Shown: positions 62,780-64,000 of the stretch, piece after piece
Layout of the letters: the number at the start of each line of letters is the position of its first letter
Position numbering within the stretch: the stretch's first letter is position 1
Assembly (NCBI RefSeq): GCF_001968815.1
Contig: NZ_MIEQ01000044.1
Coordinates: 310,001-374,000 of the forward strand
Direction: 5' to 3'
Length of the DNA stretch: 64,000 bases
DNA from: Motiliproteus sp. MSK22-1
GTDB taxonomy: Bacteria; Pseudomonadota; Gammaproteobacteria; Pseudomonadales; Balneatricaceae
Program-made: the position numbers and the translations under genes
The notes under the pieces: model-generated
Seen by the model: only the letters and a program-made list of their open reading frames with translations
The model's database searches: none
What the model was told of the DNA's origin: nothing

Positions 62780-63790
62780 ATGCACAACTCCGATTCACTA
62801 TTGTACCTAAGTCAGTCCGATATCCGTCAACTAGGCGGAGATCACTCTGATGCCTACGTCCGCGCTATCGAAGAAGGGTTAAAACTGCACGCTGAAGGTA
62901 ACTACGTCCAGCCTCTTAAGCCCTATTTGCGCTGGTCTGGTGCTGATCATATCGCCGACCGGATCATAGCGATGCCCTGCTATCTGGGAGGAGAAAATGC
63001 AATTGCCGGCTTAAAGTGGATAGGCAGCCGCCAACACAATCCGGCCAAATATGGTAAAGAACGGGCCAGCGCAGTAATGGTACTGAACGATGCCGAGACT
63101 AATTATCCGGTCGCATTAATGGAGGCAAGTTTAATCAGTGGAATGCGCACCGCCGCGATCACCGCGGTAGCAGCAAAGTACCTGGCAAAAGACAACTTTC
63201 AGGAACTCACCAGTATTGGCTGTGGCCCCATTGCAAAAATGCAGCTAACAACCCTGTTGCAACAGTTTTCCAGCATAAAAACCATCCATTTGTTCGACCT
63301 GAACAGGGAAGCCGCAGGACGACTGGTTGAAGAGCTTTCAAAGCAGTTTGACGTCAAATTCAATCTCTGCGATTCAGCCGAGCAGGCTGTCCGAGCGGGT
63401 GAAATGGTGATCACCTGCACAGTTGCAAATGAACCCTATCTCGAATTTGACTGGCTACAAAAGGGCTGCTTCTTAGCCAACGTCTCCATCATGGATGTAC
63501 ACAAAGAGGTCTTTGTAAAAGCCGACAAGGTTGTTGTGGATGATTGGGATCAATCTAACCGTGAAAAGAAAATCATCAACCAATTGGTACTGGAAGGGAA
63601 GTTCTCTCGCGAACAACTACATGCAGAACTGGGAGAGTTGGTAACAGGGGAGAAATCAGGAAGAGAAAATGATCAGGAGATCATTCTGCTGAACCCGATG
63701 GGAATGGCTATCGATGATCTTGTTTGTGCCCGATATTTCTACCTGGCGGCAAAAGCGCAAGGGGTAGGAACCATGTTGCCTTTATTTTAA
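62780..63790 (+). CDS. sbnB: SbnB-like 2,3-diaminopropionate biosynthesis dehydrogenase
   Basis: NAD-dependent enzyme of the ornithine cyclodeaminase/mu-crystallin family, 336 residues, that oxidises the SbnA product to L-2,3-diaminopropionate and 2-oxoglutarate. Seen are GLKWIGSRQHNP (about 78), SLISGMRTAAITAVAAKYLA (about 117) and the nucleotide-binding TSIGCGPIAKMQL (about 145) with HLFDLNREAAG. The ATG has AAGGA upstream. It lies 155 bases after sbnA, in line with a siderophore operon. Confidence 0.9.
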   Translation: MHNSDSLLYLSQSDIRQLGGDHSDAYVRAIEEGLKLHAEGNYVQPLKPYLRWSGADHIADRIIAMPCYLGGENAIAGLKWIGSRQHNPAKYGKERASAVMVLNDAETNYPVALMEASLISGMRTAAITAVAAKYLAKDNFQELTSIGCGPIAKMQLTTLLQQFSSIKTIHLFDLNREAAGRLVEELSKQFDVKFNLCDSAEQAVRAGEMVITCTVANEPYLEFDWLQKGCFLANVSIMDVHKEVFVKADKVVVDDWDQSNREKKIINQLVLEGKFSREQLHAELGELVTGEKSGRENDQEIILLNPMGMAIDDLVCARYFYLAAKAQGVGTMLPLF

Positions 63791-63802
63791 GGGAAGGTAG
63801 TC

Positions 63803-64000
63803 ATGACCCTTTCAGTTCAAAAACGGCTCAAACGGGCCGAACATATACTGCTCAGCGACTTATTTGACGCGCTCTGGATGGAAAATCTATTTGGCTTTCG
63901 TACTCACAGCCAGATTGCCCAATCCGAGCCGGACCAAAGTAATCAACAGCTTCTGGTAACACCTGTCACCGCTGAGCACCGAATTTGCTGGCCAATACGA
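63803..64000 (+). CDS. Start of a NIS siderophore synthetase gene (truncated by window)
   Basis: A frame of 66 codons open to the right edge, 12 bases after sbnB, with AGGGAAGG before the ATG. The start of the product (RAEHILLSDLFDALWMENLFGF) resembles the N-terminus of IucA/IucC-family synthetases, and an sbnC/E/F-type gene is expected at this place in a staphyloferrin B-like locus. Only 66 residues are visible, so the family is an inference from context. Confidence 0.6.
   Translation, partial: MTLSVQKRLKRAEHILLSDLFDALWMENLFGFRTHSQIAQSEPDQSNQQLLVTPVTAEHRICWPIR

Noticed and set aside
1-64000. CRISPR arrays, tRNA or rRNA genes, insertion sequences
   Set aside because: I found no regularly spaced repeats, no tRNA-like cloverleaf sequence and no transposase frame; a dedicated scan could still reveal something small.

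Overview
The window reads as a chromosomal segment of a Gram-negative gammaproteobacterium, probably a marine one close to the Oceanospirillales/Alteromonadales. The evidence is a FlgT-type polar-flagellum protein, an rnf/rsx operon that ends in nth, a ferredoxin-type CysI with its DUF934 partner, HtpX-like and DUF938 genes, and moderate GC by eye. I cannot fix the genus from sequence alone. I saw no rRNA, tRNA, CRISPR array, transposase or integrase.

Layout. 0.4-1.6 kb: flgT. 1.7-10.6 kb: assimilatory sulfate reduction (cysG, cysH, DUF934 gene, cysI, a TauE-type exporter, cysD, cysN). CysH has the cysteine set of an iron-sulfur APS reductase, and the APS-kinase tail of CysN is degenerate, so the route appears to go from APS straight to sulfite. 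10.8-17.6 kb: rsxABCDGE-nth, the Rnf electron-transport complex. 17.8-21.7 kb: a PilZ protein, an AAA ATPase and an EF-hand-like protein. 21.8-26.6 kb: a TelA/XpaC/VWA envelope-stress-like module. 26.8-29.5 kb: a small P-loop kinase, a MEKHLA protein, a PAAR protein and a methyltransferase.

29.7-41.4 kb: glycerol catabolism (glpK, glpR, glpD, a catalytically degraded enolase paralogue, tpiA), then two long GlpV-like periplasmic binding proteins and one SBP_bac_3 protein without permease genes. GlpR-like operator sequences lie before glpK, glpD and the first binding protein, suggesting one regulon. 41.7-46.3 kb: an M48 protease, a DUF938 methyltransferase, a 77-residue unknown protein, lactate permease and an XRE-cupin regulator. 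46.3-50.7 kb: thiamine salvage, with a ThiK-like kinase divergent from a TPP riboswitch and thiBPQ.

50.9-54.1 kb: a FIST sensor overlapping a histidine kinase, and an alpha/beta hydrolase. 54.3-59.3 kb is the most unusual region: a four-gene cassette of three phage tail-collar (Mdp-like) proteins plus a DUF6916-like protein, present as two directly abutting copies; the leading acetyltransferase gene is intact in the first copy and reduced to a fragment in the second. 59.3-61.3 kb: a saccharopine-dehydrogenase-like protein, a DoxX-like membrane protein and a small unknown protein. From 61.5 kb to the right edge: a Fur box and the start of a diaminopropionate/NIS siderophore locus of staphyloferrin B type (sbnA, sbnB and a truncated synthetase gene).
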